A DNA stretch of 64,000 nucleotides, taken from positions 2,859,501 through 2,923,500 of the forward strand of contig NC_091018.1 of NCBI RefSeq assembly GCF_041296385.1, in the 5' to 3' direction. The notes under the pieces are model-generated. The model was given only the letters and a program-made list of their open reading frames with translations. It made no database searches and was not told the DNA's origin. The position numbers and the translations under genes are program-made. This DNA comes from Aphelocoma coerulescens. Taxonomy: Eukaryota; Chordata; Aves; Passeriformes; Corvidae. Positions 62,801-64,000 of the stretch are shown here, piece by piece (the stretch's first letter is position 1; each line of letters opens with the position of its first letter).

Positions 62801-64000
62801 TAACACATGCCTAGGATGTTCTACCAAATACTACATCTGTCATTAGACATCAGGTTCACAGACACTGGAAGAACACAAAACAAGTACTCTCCAAGACAGG
62901 ATTGAGTCAACTTGCTCACAGAAATCTGCTCACTACAATAAAATAGGTTTCTGTCTACGTGGATTCACAATATAGAGCACTATCTTCAAATCCTCAGGTG
63001 ACACCATCAAACTATATTTTTTATGCATTCTACCTACAGAGTCAAAGCTCTGCTTCCACACTCAATTAACTTTACTGGTAACACAAGAAGAGGCCTACTG
63101 TGGTTATATGTGGAAGCACCCATTGTGAAATGTAAAATTAAGTGAAATCTGTTTTGAAATCCAGCGTTATGGCTTTTAACAAAACAGCAAACCTAAATTA
63201 GTGAAAGTGAGTGTGACAGCTGAAGCCACAGAGCTTCCAAGAGGGCTAAGCATTATTAAAGTTTTTCCTTATTATGCTCTTAGGCACAATCTGATTAGTT
63301 CCAACAGCTGCCCAGCAGGAAAAGCCAGCCCATCATTCCACAGTAATACTCAGAGTAAAGCACCTCTTTAGCTTTCAGTGATGCCAGATCCAGGTGCACA
63401 CAGCACTGCAGCAGGAACTTCTGTCACCTGATTTACAGTGATGCTCAATATTTCAAATGCAAATCATGGCAGAAGCTCCTGATCAACATAATATAAGCTA
63501 CTAAAACCTTTCCTGATGGATAAACTTATTCCACTCACAAGTATACAAAGAAAAAAATAAAAATAAAAAGGGAAAAAAAATCCACTGTGGATAACTGTTA
63601 CTCAGGTCTTTGTTAGAGGCAATGAGTAACAAAAAAAGGAATTTTCTTTGCTACCTTGCTTGTGAAATTCAGTAGCCTGAAGCATATGCTGTGCTGTGAC
63701 AAATATGCAGTTAAACCTTAAAACAATATTCAAAATAGATTCTGAAAGACTTCACTCCTGTTTGCAGGAACTATTTCAGTATTTTCTGAATATTACAAGA
63801 GTGATGAGGAGACTGATGGCTTTACCATTTCTTCCAGCCCTCTGGATGTCAAGATAGGATTTCAACAGCCACAGACACACCATTGACTGTGAAAGGCTTC
63901 AAGCCTGGCACAGAGATTTTCAGCCAGCTGGAGCCCTGAATCATACACTCCATCATCACATAATTTTGAAGTTGTCATTAAAGTTAACAAATAACGTGGA
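53856..64000 (-). other. Intron 5' of the protocadherin main exon, distal part
   Basis: No EC1 or signal-peptide exon is found, so the 5' coding exon lies past the window edge. Content is AT-rich with short homopolymers, and a small CpG cluster at 59614-59672. Open frames of 131 codons (57419-57814 minus) and 155 codons (60311-60778 minus) lack known domains. Confidence 0.6.
56550..56567. repeat. Poly-A tract (A18)
   Basis: Run of 18 A followed by a GAAGAAAAAC low-complexity continuation. Confidence 0.93.

Noticed and set aside
1..64000. CRISPR arrays, operons, ribosome binding sites and bacterial genes
   Set aside because: The window is vertebrate nuclear DNA; no regularly spaced direct repeats or prokaryotic gene layout are seen.

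Overview
This is a vertebrate nuclear window, almost certainly from a bird and plausibly a songbird. It is AT-rich, has few interspersed repeats, and carries 5'-truncated CR1 retroposon 3' ends that match the avian consensus. Its one recognisable coding block is a large exon of a delta-1 protocadherin. No bacterial, organellar or viral gene organisation is visible. The species call is an inference from the CR1 type and the protein sequence; turtles and crocodilians also carry CR1.

The only confident gene is on the minus strand at 50123-52609. It is the main ectodomain/transmembrane exon of non-clustered protocadherin 11 (PCDH11X orthologue; close paralogue PCDH9). It encodes the last part of cadherin repeat EC2, all of EC3-EC7, a single membrane helix, a lysine-rich juxtamembrane stretch and the cytoplasmic motifs CM1 and CM2. 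It starts at a strong splice acceptor inside EC2 and ends at a good donor (CAG|GTAATG). Read-through of the donor gives four more codons and a stop, with AATAAA about 370 bases further on, which suggests a short intron-retention isoform. The 5' coding exons (signal peptide, EC1, start of EC2) must lie beyond base 64000, and the long-tail exons (including CM3) are not recognised here.

Layout: 1-50107 lies 3' of the main exon (intron and/or alternative 3' end) and holds CR1 fragments at about 2262-2504 and 36365-36425, many A/T tracts, several short perfect hairpins, a candidate alternative terminal exon near 43967 followed by a U-rich UTR-like stretch, and a compact CpG cluster at 49620-49850 just 3' of the exon. 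52610-64000 is upstream intron with one minus-strand CR1 fragment at 53761-53855 and a small CpG cluster near 59614-59672.

I found no tRNA, rRNA, CRISPR array, full-length transposon or second protein-coding gene. The most interesting leads are the possible alternative 3' ends of this protocadherin (read-through, CpG cluster, 43.97 kb candidate exon) and a 14-bp perfect inverted repeat at 32990-33028.
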